A DNA stretch of 64,000 nucleotides from Burkholderia sp. OK233 (GTDB lineage Bacteria > Pseudomonadota > Gammaproteobacteria > Burkholderiales > Burkholderiaceae). Positions within the stretch are counted from its first letter, which is position 1. Each line of letters starts with the position of its first letter. The stretch covers positions 1,674,001 through 1,738,000 of the forward strand of contig NZ_OCSR01000002.1 of the NCBI RefSeq assembly GCF_900230185.1, written 5' to 3'. The translations under genes and the position numbers were made by a program. Under the pieces are notes generated by a model that made no database searches, was not told the origin of the DNA, and was given only the letters and a program-made list of their open reading frames with translations. Below, in pieces: positions 48,481 through 56,880 of the stretch.

Positions 48481-48761
48481 TGCGCGCACCGATGGCAAGC
48501 CACATTTCCAGGCGCTCGCAGGGCGCGAATTCCACGCCGTTGACGGGCCGCGCAAACTATCAGGTCGCCGTGTCGTCGCGTCGAACCTCCAGCGGAACGG
48601 TACCGACGCTGAAAGTGATCCGGTTGAGCGACGAACGCGTGATCTATCCCTTTCAGGGCCACGCGGACATGCCGTTTTTTGAAAATTCGGATGCGGCCCA
48701 GGTGTTTGCCGAGACGTACGGCTGGCAGCTTGTGGATGGCGACATCGCCGTCCCGGAATGA
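48480..48761 (+). CDS. Hypothetical protein, second of a two-gene unit (DUF6723-like)
   Basis: 93 residues. Core sequence SRRTSSGTVPTLKVIRLSDE, VIYPFQGHADMPFFENSDAA and FAETYGWQLVDGDIAVPE. Start at 48480 overlaps the upstream stop; a second ATG at 48492 is an alternative. Similar small proteins are, from memory, common in Burkholderia-group genomes with no known function. The fold appears to be alpha/beta. Confidence 0.6.
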   Translation: MRAPMASHISRRSQGANSTPLTGRANYQVAVSSRRTSSGTVPTLKVIRLSDERVIYPFQGHADMPFFENSDAAQVFAETYGWQLVDGDIAVPE

Positions 48762-48835
48762 CAGCGAAGAACGTCCAGTTGCCTCAAATCGACCTAGGCC
48801 GAAAGCATGCTTGATTGACAAGGCAAAAGTACCAG

Positions 48836-48896
48836 TTATCCACAAGGTTATTCAGTGAATCTGTGGATAACTTTTGTTGCTACGGGGTTATCCACC
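48836..48896. promoter_or_regulatory. DnaA-box cluster
   Basis: TTATCCACA at 48836-48844, TGTGGATAA (inverted perfect box) at 48862-48870 and TTATCCACC at 48888-48896 (one mismatch). The first two form a perfect inverted repeat GTTATCCACA / TGTGGATAAC. They lie in a 279-base gap before the FMN reductase gene. Three boxes in 61 bases is unlikely by chance. The origin at 36.9-38.5 kb has no comparable boxes. Confidence 0.75.
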
Positions 48897-49040
48897 GGTA
48901 GCAACTTTCGAGGTCTGGAGCTGCGCAACCAGAAGCCGACGCTTTTTGTACGTGCCGTCGCCGTACCGCCCGGCTATTGCCTATGATGGACAGTTCGTAC
49001 CCTTTAGCGCGTCAAGCGCCTAACCTCAAGGAAGCGAACT

Positions 49041-49595
49041 ATGGCCCATCACATCGCAGTGGTCGTCGGCAGCCTGCGCCGCGAGTCGTTCAACCGCCAA
49101 TTGGCGCAAGCCGTGATTTCACTCGCGCCCGCGGACTTCACCTTCGAGTTCATCGATATCGGCTCCTTGCCGCTCTACAGCCAGGACTACGACGCCGACT
49201 ATCCCGAAGTCGCCAAACACCTGAAGAAGCGCGTCGAGGCTGCAGACGGCCTGCTGTTCGTCACGCCTGAGTACAACCGCTCCATGCCCGGCGTCCTGAA
49301 GAACGCACTCGACTGGGGCTCGCGGCCGTGGGGTACCAATTCGTGGGGCAACAAGCCCGGCGCGGTGCTCGGCACCTCGCTCGGCGCGACCGGCACGGCG
49401 CTGGCGCAACAGCATCTGCGCAACGTGCTGGCGTACCTCGATGTCGCCGCGCTTGGCCAACCTGAAGTGTTCATCAAGCACGACCCGGCGGCCATCAATG
49501 AGAAAGGCGAGATCGTGAACGACGGCACCCGCAAGTTTTTGCAGACCTTCGTCGACCGCTACGTCGCGTGGGTCAAACTTCAGACCGCTGCCTGA
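49041..49595 (+). CDS. NADPH-dependent FMN reductase / quinone reductase (ChrR/YieF-like)
   Basis: 184 residues with a flavodoxin-like fold: VVVGSLRRESFNRQLAQAVI (phosphate-binding loop), FIDIGSLPLYSQDYDADYP, LLFVTPEYNRSMPGVLKNAL with DWGSRPWG, and GTSLGATGTALAQQHLRNVL. Such enzymes reduce FMN, quinones or chromate with NADPH and often protect against oxidative stress. Single gene downstream of the DnaA-box cluster. Confidence 0.9.
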   Translation: MAHHIAVVVGSLRRESFNRQLAQAVISLAPADFTFEFIDIGSLPLYSQDYDADYPEVAKHLKKRVEAADGLLFVTPEYNRSMPGVLKNALDWGSRPWGTNSWGNKPGAVLGTSLGATGTALAQQHLRNVLAYLDVAALGQPEVFIKHDPAAINEKGEIVNDGTRKFLQTFVDRYVAWVKLQTAA

Positions 49596-49699
49596 CGGCT
49601 AATTCGGGCCCAATCAGGCGGCAAGGCCTGCGCCTATCCAGACGAAAAACGCCGGCGTTGCCGCGATTTCACGACACGCCGGCGCTACCGCTCCCCCGT

Positions 49700-50719
49700 T
49701 TAGACGTGATGATGTCCCGTCACCCGTTCCCAGCCATGGCGCACGGCGAGCTTGAAGCGCTCCCACGTGCTGTCGGGCGAAGTGGTTTCCCAATGGCGCC
49801 GAGCTTCCGGCTCGACGTCGTCCCACGGCCGATCGCGATAACGCGCGTCCTGACCGATCTCCGCGCCGTAGCGATAGGCCGGCACGTAATCTTCATAGCG
49901 TGCGTTCTCGGTCGCATATTGCTCGTCGTAGTGCGTGCGGAAATCCTCTTCGTATTCCAGATACTCGTTCGGCATCTGGCTGCCTAAACCCGCGGTCGGC
50001 TGCCCCGCTTCGGAGACGACTTCCGACGGCTGCAGGATCGCGCCCGAACCCGGCATCGAACCGGCCGCAATCGCGGTACGTCCTGCATCGCCGACCAGCG
50101 GGTCGCTGACGGCCTCGTTAAGCGGGTCGCGCATCGGCCGCTCAGTCAACGGCGGCGGGACGAACGGCTCGGCGTCGGTGCCCATGAGCGGCGGCGGATA
50201 GAGTGGATCGGCCGGAGTCGCAGGCCGCGTGGTTGAAGCCGGCGTCGCTACGCCGGGCGTCGCTACGCTCGATGTATGCGGCGTGCCTGGCGTCATCGCG
50301 CCAATGCCGAGTTCGTCGAGTATCGAATGATCGCGGCTCGATTCCGGCGGCGTGTCCCAATCGGGCGAGCGCTCGCCGATGTCGGCCGCGCCCAGCCTCT
50401 TCAAGGTATTGCGAGCGAGTTCCGCATGCGATTCGCTGGCTGCGCTCACGCAGACCAGCACGGCGCCGCGGCGCACGGCTTCCGTGTAGCGAGCCGTTTC
50501 CGACGCGCGAGAGCCAGTTGCAAACAGGCTCGAGAGAAAACGCTCGATATTGGCGAGCACGCCGGAACCGGCGGCCTCGTCGGTTGCGGAGCCTACGGAG
50601 GGTTCTGGATTCGCCTGCAACTCGATCGTTTCGTGTGCAAAGCCGGTCTGTACAAGCGTGTCGCGCGCGGCCTCGGCTTGAGAATAAGTGTCGAATAAAC
50701 CAATCACGGTATGTCGCAT
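49700..50719 (-). CDS. Hypothetical protein with N-terminal stress-protein-like domain and disordered C-terminus
   Basis: 339 residues. The first 120 resemble the general-stress-protein 17M / YflT-type domain (VIGLFDTYSQAEAARDTLVQ, TGFAHETIELQAN, AVRRGAVLVCVSAASESHAE). The rest is Pro/Ala/Thr-rich with short repeats (SVATPGVATPASTTRPATPA), then an acidic Tyr-rich stretch (NEYLEYEEDFRTHYDEQYAT) and a C-terminal segment WERFKLAVRHGWERVTGHHH. No signal peptide. It probably belongs to a stress regulon, but the function is unknown. Confidence 0.75.
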   Translation of the reverse strand: MRHTVIGLFDTYSQAEAARDTLVQTGFAHETIELQANPEPSVGSATDEAAGSGVLANIERFLSSLFATGSRASETARYTEAVRRGAVLVCVSAASESHAELARNTLKRLGAADIGERSPDWDTPPESSRDHSILDELGIGAMTPGTPHTSSVATPGVATPASTTRPATPADPLYPPPLMGTDAEPFVPPPLTERPMRDPLNEAVSDPLVGDAGRTAIAAGSMPGSGAILQPSEVVSEAGQPTAGLGSQMPNEYLEYEEDFRTHYDEQYATENARYEDYVPAYRYGAEIGQDARYRDRPWDDVEPEARRHWETTSPDSTWERFKLAVRHGWERVTGHHHV

Positions 50720-50922
50720 GGCTGTCTCCCGACGGTTTTAGGTGGATCGAACGGCGCAAGAACGCGTCGGCCTGCTTCCCTAAAAACACTGCAACGATCA
50801 TGCCGGGGCGGCACGACGTGTCCGCACGCCCGCTGCTGGCCGTTTACGCCGATCTGGTTACGTAGAAACTGCGGCATTGCGCTGCCGCGCTTTTACAACC
50901 GCCGGTAATCGGCGGCGACGCT

Positions 50923-50945
50923 GAAAAGGCCGGCGTTAGCCGGCC
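50923..50945 (-). terminator. Terminator of the hybrid kinase gene
   Basis: On the minus strand GGCCGGC, TAAC, GCCGGCC followed by TTTT; the stem begins over the stop codon of the kinase gene. A second hairpin CCGCCG/CGGCGG at 50899-50915 lies just beyond. Confidence 0.6.
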
Positions 50946-53224
50946 GGATGTGTCGCGGCAGCCGGATCGGCGCCCGTTTGCGCCAGCTCGCGCTGGATCG
51001 CTTGCAGAAGTTCTTCCAGTAGCGCGATATCGAAGGGTTTGGACAGCACCCGCACGTTCACATGCCGCGCACGGTCGAGTTCTTCCGCATAGCCGGTGAC
51101 CAGAATGACCGGCAGTCTGGTGTCGAAAGCCTGCACGGCTTCGGCCAGGTCGATACCGTTCATCGTGCCGGGCATGTGAATGTCCGACAGCACCAGGTCG
51201 AACGGCAGCGGCTCGCCGGTGCGCGCCTGCCTCGCGTGGGCGTCGTCGAACAGGCAGAGCGCGGTATCGGCGTTGAACACACACGTGACCTGGTGGCCCA
51301 TCATCTGCAGCAAGGCCTCGGTGCCGGCGGCGACTTCGTCGTTGTCCTCGACCAGCAGGATGCGCAAGCCGTGCGGAGTGCCGCTTTCCTCGACGCCCGT
51401 TTCAGCCGGCAGTTCGGCCTCGGGGGCGGCTGTGGCACGCGGCAGATAGAGGCGCACCGAGGTGCCTGCGCCGATTGCGCTGTCGATCGCAGCAAGGCCG
51501 CCGGAGCGCTCGCAGAAGACGAAAACCTGCGGCAGCCCGAGACCGGTGCCCATGCCTTTCGGCTTCGTGGTGAAAAGCGGTTCGAAGGCGCGCGCGAGCA
51601 CTTCAGGCGGCATGCCGCCACCGGTATCTTCAAGCGACAGTTGCACGAAATCGCCGGTCAGCGGAAAGCCGTCCTGGTGGCGGAAGTTGATATTGGCGGC
51701 TCGAACCGTGAAGCGACCGCCGTTGGGCATGGAGTCGCGCGCGTTCACCGCGATGTTGATCAGCGCCAGTTCGAGTTCGGCGACGTCGACACGCATGGGC
51801 CAGATATCGACGCCGATGTCCATCACCAGCGAAATCTTCGCGCCGAGCGATGCGCGCAGCAGTTCGCTGCACGCCGGCAGCCAGCGCTCGAGCGCCAGCG
51901 TCTCGTTGCGCAACGGCTGCTTGCGCGCGACGCCGAGCAATTGCCGGGTGAGCGACTGGCCGCCCTTGAGCGCTCGCTCCATCGCCGACAATTCGCGGTC
52001 GAGCCCCGGCGTGCCGCGCCGCCGGGCGATCTGCACGTTGGCCGAGACGATCATCAGCAGGTTGTTGAAATCGTGCGCCACACTGCCGACCAGATTGCCG
52101 AGCGCCTCCATCTTGCGCGACTGGCGATACGCGGATTCGATCGAGCGGCGCATCGAGGCTTCGGCCTGCCAGCGCTCCCACGCCTCCTCCTCGGCGCCGA
52201 GGCGCCGCAGCGACAGCCAGATCACGCACCACAGCACGATGGATGGCGTGAACATCGACAGGATCAGTACGCTCAGGTGCCGGTACCACGCGCCCCAGAT
52301 CGCCGAAGTGCGATAACCGCACAACACGTACACCGGATAGGCGCCGATGCGCCGGAATGCGAGGATCACGCTGTCGTCGTCGATGTCGGAATGCATGCGT
52401 ACGACGCCGGCTCGCCGTCCTTGCGCCAGCGCTTCGGCCAGTGGCGAATTCGGCGCCATTGCCAGCGGCTCGCGCGGGCGGCGCGGATAGTGTGCGAGGA
52501 TCGCGCCGTCGGTGCGCACGAGGCTCATGATCATCGGCGTGCTGTCGCTGCCGCCGAGCAGTTCCCGGTAGAACGCATCGAAATAGCTGGGCCGCAGTGC
52601 GACCGAGACCACCCCGGCAAATGAGCCGTCGGCTGCGAGCCGCTCCACGCCCGTGTTGAACACCTGTTCGCCCACAACATGTCCCGTCATGACCTTTGAG
52701 ACATGCTCGAGACCCTTGCCGTTGCGAATGCCGGTGAAATCGTCGCGGTCGGCAATCGACAATTCCGGCGCGGGATAGAAACGGCTGGTGGCGAGCAGAT
52801 CCCCCTCGCGGCCGAAGATCGAGACGGCCGCCACCTGAGGATAGCCACCGCCCATAGTGCGCAGCTTTTCGTGAATCTCACCTTCTCGAGCGCGAATGCC
52901 GTTGTCGTCCAGACCTTCCGTCAGATCGACAATGCGCGAATCGAGCGTCTCGTTCATGTCGAACACTTTCAGCGCGTGTTCTTCCGCCACGCGCACGGTG
53001 CGCAGCGTCACGTCGGTCGCGTCGGCCATGCGCGCGCGCAGATCGCTGAACGCCATCGCCGCGACGTACACGCAAGGCAGCACGATCGCTGCGATCAGCA
53101 GTGCGATCAGCGTGATGCGCCGGACGTGGAAATTCTGTTCCGGTACGGCTGGAAACCGCGCCTCGTCCTGGCGGCTAGCGGGAGGGCGGCTCGCTTCGGG
53201 CGGGTCGAACCGTTCTGGTGTCAT
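50936..53224 (-). CDS. Hybrid sensor histidine kinase with C-terminal receiver
   Basis: About 762 residues from the ATG at 53224; a start at 53275 is possible. One membrane helix near residue 45, a dCache-like periplasmic sensor to about 305 (LRTMGGGYPQVAAVSIFGRE), a second helix, then a HisKA domain with His in VGSVAHDFNNLLMIVSANVQ, an ATPase (INIAVNARDSMPNGGRFTV, EDTGGGMPPEV, GTGLGLPQV) and a receiver (ILLVEDNDEVAAGTEAL, LVLSDIHMPGTMNG, LSKPFD). The HDFNN kinase form is common in hybrid kinases without an adjacent regulator. The receiver is probably internal control or a phosphorelay step. Confidence 0.9.
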   Translation of the reverse strand: MTPERFDPPEASRPPASRQDEARFPAVPEQNFHVRRITLIALLIAAIVLPCVYVAAMAFSDLRARMADATDVTLRTVRVAEEHALKVFDMNETLDSRIVDLTEGLDDNGIRAREGEIHEKLRTMGGGYPQVAAVSIFGREGDLLATSRFYPAPELSIADRDDFTGIRNGKGLEHVSKVMTGHVVGEQVFNTGVERLAADGSFAGVVSVALRPSYFDAFYRELLGGSDSTPMIMSLVRTDGAILAHYPRRPREPLAMAPNSPLAEALAQGRRAGVVRMHSDIDDDSVILAFRRIGAYPVYVLCGYRTSAIWGAWYRHLSVLILSMFTPSIVLWCVIWLSLRRLGAEEEAWERWQAEASMRRSIESAYRQSRKMEALGNLVGSVAHDFNNLLMIVSANVQIARRRGTPGLDRELSAMERALKGGQSLTRQLLGVARKQPLRNETLALERWLPACSELLRASLGAKISLVMDIGVDIWPMRVDVAELELALINIAVNARDSMPNGGRFTVRAANINFRHQDGFPLTGDFVQLSLEDTGGGMPPEVLARAFEPLFTTKPKGMGTGLGLPQVFVFCERSGGLAAIDSAIGAGTSVRLYLPRATAAPEAELPAETGVEESGTPHGLRILLVEDNDEVAAGTEALLQMMGHQVTCVFNADTALCLFDDAHARQARTGEPLPFDLVLSDIHMPGTMNGIDLAEAVQAFDTRLPVILVTGYAEELDRARHVNVRVLSKPFDIALLEELLQAIQRELAQTGADPAAATHPAG

Positions 53225-53900
53225 GGTCGGTAACGCTAAGGTCGTTCTGGACGAAGGGCCGGGAGTCGGCGTCATACAAAAAGCATAGACATGCAGCAGC
53301 GGTACTGGTTACTGTGGCAATGGTCGGCCCCCGATTTGTCGGCCGTTTGAATCAGTAACAAATCGAGAAGCGCAAACGTACACAAAAGTATAAATGTAAA
53401 AGAAAGCCTTCCAAATCTACCGAAATATTTTCATAAATAGTACTTATAGGGAAAATCTCTTTAATCAAAGCGAAATTGGCGAGTTGCCTTTCCGCCAATT
53501 TGCTTCGAAAATCGATGCCATCATAAATAATGCGTCCGCCATGTTCGGATGCATCTGCCGCGAGGACCGCCGGGCAACGCGCACAACGCGTGACCGAAGG
53601 CGCTCGCGGAAACAGGCGAGCGGCAAGGGGACCAGCCCGATCCGTGAAGCCGCGCGGATTCATCTACGGGGTAGGCTCGAACATGCCGGTCATAGCCGTC
53701 GTCCACCGTGCTGGCACGCATCCATGCGCGCCCACGGCTTCCGTCACAAGCGCCTCGCTGCGCGCGCTCCCCGTTCGTTTGCAAGCTGCATTCTCGCAAG
53801 CTTCAGCCCCCTTGAGCGCCGGTCGACAGACCGCGCGCTAAAGAAATCACCTCTACCCGCCGTTAACGCGCAAGAGCTAATTCCGCTTACCGACCCGCCC
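53225..53900. promoter_or_regulatory. Long intergenic region with hairpin and promoter-like site
   Basis: About 675 bases. An AT-rich part (53350-53470) contains no gene. A perfect inverted repeat AAATTGGCG (53473-53481) and CGCCAATTT (53493-53501) with an 11-base spacer lies beside it. TAAAG (53839) and GCCGTTAA (53859-53866) form a FliA-like promoter with a spacer one base longer than standard, 35 bases before the start of the response regulator at 53901. Confidence 0.45.
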
Positions 53901-54269
53901 ATGCCTTTGCCTATTGTGATCGCCGACGATTCATTGCTTGCCCGCAAGGTGCTCACCAAGGCATTGCCGCCGGACTGGGATGTCGACGTGTCCTACGCGA
54001 CGAACGGGCGCGAAGCGCTCGGCCTGTATCGCGAAGGCAAAGCGTCGGTGATGTTCCTCGACCTGACGATGCCGGACATGACCGGCTATCAGGTGCTGGA
54101 AGCCTTGCAGCATGAGGATCTGAACACCTTCGTCATTGTCGTCTCCGCCGATGTCCAGCCGATGGCCCAGTCGCGCGTGCGCGCGCTCGGCGCCGCCGCA
54201 TTCATCGCCAAGCCCGTGACGCCCGAGGCGGTACTACCCATCCTCAAGGAGTACGGGTTGTATGTCTGA
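53901..54269 (+). CDS. Single-domain response regulator of a CheC - diguanylate cyclase operon
   Basis: 122 residues, CheY-like. Acidic pair in IVIADDSLLARKVL, phospho-acceptor Asp54 (MFLDLTMPDMTG), Lys in FIAKPVTPE. The start at 53901 was chosen because the receiver opens there; the frame upstream to 53484 is leader. Its last eight bases overlap the CheC-like gene, which overlaps the diguanylate cyclase gene. Its phosphate source is probably a kinase elsewhere; the divergent hybrid kinase is a candidate by position. Confidence 0.92.
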   Translation: MPLPIVIADDSLLARKVLTKALPPDWDVDVSYATNGREALGLYREGKASVMFLDLTMPDMTGYQVLEALQHEDLNTFVIVVSADVQPMAQSRVRALGAAAFIAKPVTPEAVLPILKEYGLYV

Positions 54270-54885
54270 GCCAGTCCTCACCGAAGACCAGCGCGACGCG
54301 CTGCAAGAGGTCGCCAATCTGGCGATGGGCCAGGCCGCGACGCGTCTCGCGCGCCTGCTCGATGCGTTCATCGAATTGTCGGTGCCGCGCGTGAAGGTGG
54401 TGGCGGTGAGCGAGGCGGCCGAGGCGCTGCGCGAGATGACCGGGATCGAGGACACGGTGAGCGCGGTGCGCCAGGGCTTTCGCTCCGACATCAAGGGCGA
54501 AGCGCTGGTGATCTGTCGCAGCGACAGCATCGACCAGTTGTGTTCGCTCGTGAGCGACCCGTATTCGCGCTCGAGCTATGAGGCGGTGAGCCAGCAGGAA
54601 CTCGTGTTCGACGTCGCGAACGTGCTGACGGGCGCCTGCGTCTCGTGCATTCTCGACCAGCTCGGCCGTACGCCGGTCTTTTCCGCGCCGGGCCTGCTCG
54701 GTGAAGTGATGACGCTCGACGAAGTGTTCCAGCCCGGCGTGCTGCAATGGGAAGTCGCGCTGCTGGTGGAAGTCAATTTCGCGCTCGAGGACCAGAGTTT
54801 CCGCGCGCACCTTGTGATGCTGATGGCTGAAGAGTCGATCCGCCATATGAACGAGGCGCTCGACGAGCTGTTGTCCAGCCTATGA
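54262..54885 (+). CDS. CheC-like CheY-P phosphatase
   Basis: 207 residues of the CheC/FliY family. Two phosphatase helices are visible: LQEVANLAMGQAATRLARLL near the N-terminus (E-x2-N) and QELVFDVANVLTGACVSCIL in the middle. CheC proteins dephosphorylate CheY-P. It is placed between a CheY-like regulator and a diguanylate cyclase, overlapping both, so it may end the signal that controls the cyclase. Confidence 0.86.
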   Translation: MSEPVLTEDQRDALQEVANLAMGQAATRLARLLDAFIELSVPRVKVVAVSEAAEALREMTGIEDTVSAVRQGFRSDIKGEALVICRSDSIDQLCSLVSDPYSRSSYEAVSQQELVFDVANVLTGACVSCILDQLGRTPVFSAPGLLGEVMTLDEVFQPGVLQWEVALLVEVNFALEDQSFRAHLVMLMAEESIRHMNEALDELLSSL

Positions 54886-55820
54886 ATGTGCCCGTGGACT
54901 CGTTGAGCGATCTGGTGGTCGAACGTGTCGGTTTCGGCATCTTCGTGCTCGATCGCAATATGACCGTGCTCATGTGGAATCGCTTCATGCAGGATCACAG
55001 CAGTTTGTCGCAGGACCAGGTGGTCGGCAAATCGCTTTTCGCACACTTTCCGGAATTGCCGCGCGTGTGGCTGTCGCGCAAGATCGAAAGCGTGTTTCAG
55101 CTCGGCAGCTTCGCGTTCAGTTCGTGGGAGCAGCGCCCGTACCTCTTCAAGTTCGATCACGACCGGCCGATTACCGGCGGCGTCGACTTCATGCAGCAGG
55201 ACTGCACCTTCATGCCGCTCATGCGCGATCGCGAAGTGGTGGCCGTGTGCGTGACCATCTCCGACGTCACGCATGTCAGCATCGTGCAGCGCGAGCGTGA
55301 AGAGGCGGTCGCCAAGCTGCAGGAATACGCGGACCGCGACGGTCTGACCGGCATCGCCAACCGGCGCTACTTCGAAGCGCGCCTGCGCGATGAATACACG
55401 CGCTGGCAGCGCTACGGCGGCGAGCTGTCCGTGCTGCTGTTCGATCTCGATCACTTCAAGAAAATCAACGACCAGTTCGGCCACGGCGTCGGCGACACGG
55501 TGTTGCGCGTGATGGCGCAGCGGGTCGCCGAGGTGGTGCGGGCGCAGGATACCTTCGGTCGTTTCGGTGGCGAGGAATTTGCCTTGCTGTTGCCGTGTAC
55601 GCCGCTCGAAGACGCCATGCGGGTCGCGGAGAAAATTCGCTGCACGATCGCCGACACGCCGGTCGACGTGCAGGGCACGAGCGTGCCGGTGACGGCCAGC
55701 GTCGGTGGTGCGGCGGCGCGCCTGGGCGTGCCGGCGTATGACGTGCTCATCAATGAAGCCGACGCGGCGCTGTATAGCGCCAAGCGGCAAGGGCGCAATC
55801 GCTCGGTGGCGTTTACCTGA
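54882..55820 (+). CDS. PAS-GGDEF diguanylate cyclase
   Basis: 312 residues. An N-terminal PAS-like domain (about 1-125, VERVGFGIFVLDRNMTVLMW, NRFMQDH), a short coil, then a GGDEF domain (DRDGLTGIANRRYFEARLRD, SVLLFDLDHFKKINDQFGHG, RFGGEEFALLLPC). The active-site motif is GGEEF, and RAQD five residues before it fits the inhibitory RxxD site. It should make cyclic di-GMP and be product-inhibited. Third gene in an overlapping operon with a CheY-like regulator and CheC. No EAL domain. Confidence 0.93.
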   Translation: MNVPVDSLSDLVVERVGFGIFVLDRNMTVLMWNRFMQDHSSLSQDQVVGKSLFAHFPELPRVWLSRKIESVFQLGSFAFSSWEQRPYLFKFDHDRPITGGVDFMQQDCTFMPLMRDREVVAVCVTISDVTHVSIVQREREEAVAKLQEYADRDGLTGIANRRYFEARLRDEYTRWQRYGGELSVLLFDLDHFKKINDQFGHGVGDTVLRVMAQRVAEVVRAQDTFGRFGGEEFALLLPCTPLEDAMRVAEKIRCTIADTPVDVQGTSVPVTASVGGAAARLGVPAYDVLINEADAALYSAKRQGRNRSVAFT

Positions 55821-56027
55821 GCGTTTCTCGCGAAGCGCCACGTCCCTCATTCCGGCCCCATATTCACCCCTAAACTGCGGCATCTCACAAAGGTTGTTAT
55901 ACTTTTCGCCGTTTCCGGCATCCCAGCCGGGTGTTTCGCGCGTGTCCGCGCGCGCGGGCCGCTTGCCTTGCAGTAAACACCAAACTTCTTGAACGCCTTT
56001 CAGCGGGCGCCTCCAGCGGAGATCGTC

Positions 56028-56876
56028 TTGGCTGTTTCCAATCTTGTCGTGGACGATACAGAAATCGACGCCGCTGCCGCCACGTCCGGCAGCTCGTTCT
56101 ATCTCGCGATGCGCATCCTGCCGGCCGCGCAGCGCGACGCGATGTATCAGGTCTACGCTTTCTGCCGCGCTGTCGACGATATCGCCGACAGCGACATGCC
56201 GCGCGCCGAACGCGCCGCCGCGCTCGAGCGCTGGCGCGCCGACATCGACGCGTGCTACGCCGGCGCACCGCGCGCTTCCTTGCGCGCGCTGACGCGGCAC
56301 ATTCATACGTTTCACCTGCAACGCGAAGATTTTTACGCGATGATCGACGGCATGGCGATGGACGCCGCCGCCGACATCTGCGCGCCCGACGAAGCCACCC
56401 TCGACCTGTACTGCGACCGCGTCGCGAGTGCGGCGGGCCGTCTATCGGTGAGGATATTCGGGATGCAGGAAGAGCCGGGCCGTTTGCTCGCGCACCATCT
56501 GGGCCGCGCGCTGCAACTGACCAACATCCTGCGCGATATCGACGAAGACGCCGGCATCAACCGCTGCTACCTCCCGCACGAATTGCTGGCGCGTGAAGGT
56601 ATTGCCGTGACGAGCCCGACCGAGATCGCCGACGATCCGTCGCTGCCGCGCGTCTGTGCCACGCTCGCCGAGCGCGCCAAGGAGCATTTCGCCGCCTCCG
56701 ACGCGATCATGGACCGCGAGCCGCGCAGCCACGTGCGCGCACCGCGCATCATGTCGGGCGTCTATCGCGTGTTGCTCGAACGCACGCTCGAGCGCGGCTT
56801 CGACATTCCGCGCACGAAGGTCAGCAAGCCGAAACTGCGCATGCTGTGGATCGTCGCGCGTTACGCGCTCTTCTGA
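56028..56876 (+). CDS. hpnD: Presqualene diphosphate synthase (HpnD)
   Basis: 282 residues of the squalene/phytoene synthase family. Two Asp-rich motifs bind Mg-diphosphate: FCRAVDDIADSD and NILRDIDEDAGINRCYLPHE; FAASDAIMDREPRSHVRAPR follows. HpnD joins two farnesyl diphosphates to presqualene diphosphate, the first hopanoid-specific step. The start is taken as TTG at 56028 because GGAG lies seven bases before it; no ATG fits. Followed after four bases by hpnE. HpnC is not in the window. Confidence 0.9.
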   Translation: MAVSNLVVDDTEIDAAAATSGSSFYLAMRILPAAQRDAMYQVYAFCRAVDDIADSDMPRAERAAALERWRADIDACYAGAPRASLRALTRHIHTFHLQREDFYAMIDGMAMDAAADICAPDEATLDLYCDRVASAAGRLSVRIFGMQEEPGRLLAHHLGRALQLTNILRDIDEDAGINRCYLPHELLAREGIAVTSPTEIADDPSLPRVCATLAERAKEHFAASDAIMDREPRSHVRAPRIMSGVYRVLLERTLERGFDIPRTKVSKPKLRMLWIVARYALF

Positions 56877-56880
56877 GCTG

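Noticed and set aside
52870..52892. CTCACCTT inside the hybrid kinase gene
   Set aside because: The second fixed block of the iteron is missing at the right distance; likely chance in coding sequence.
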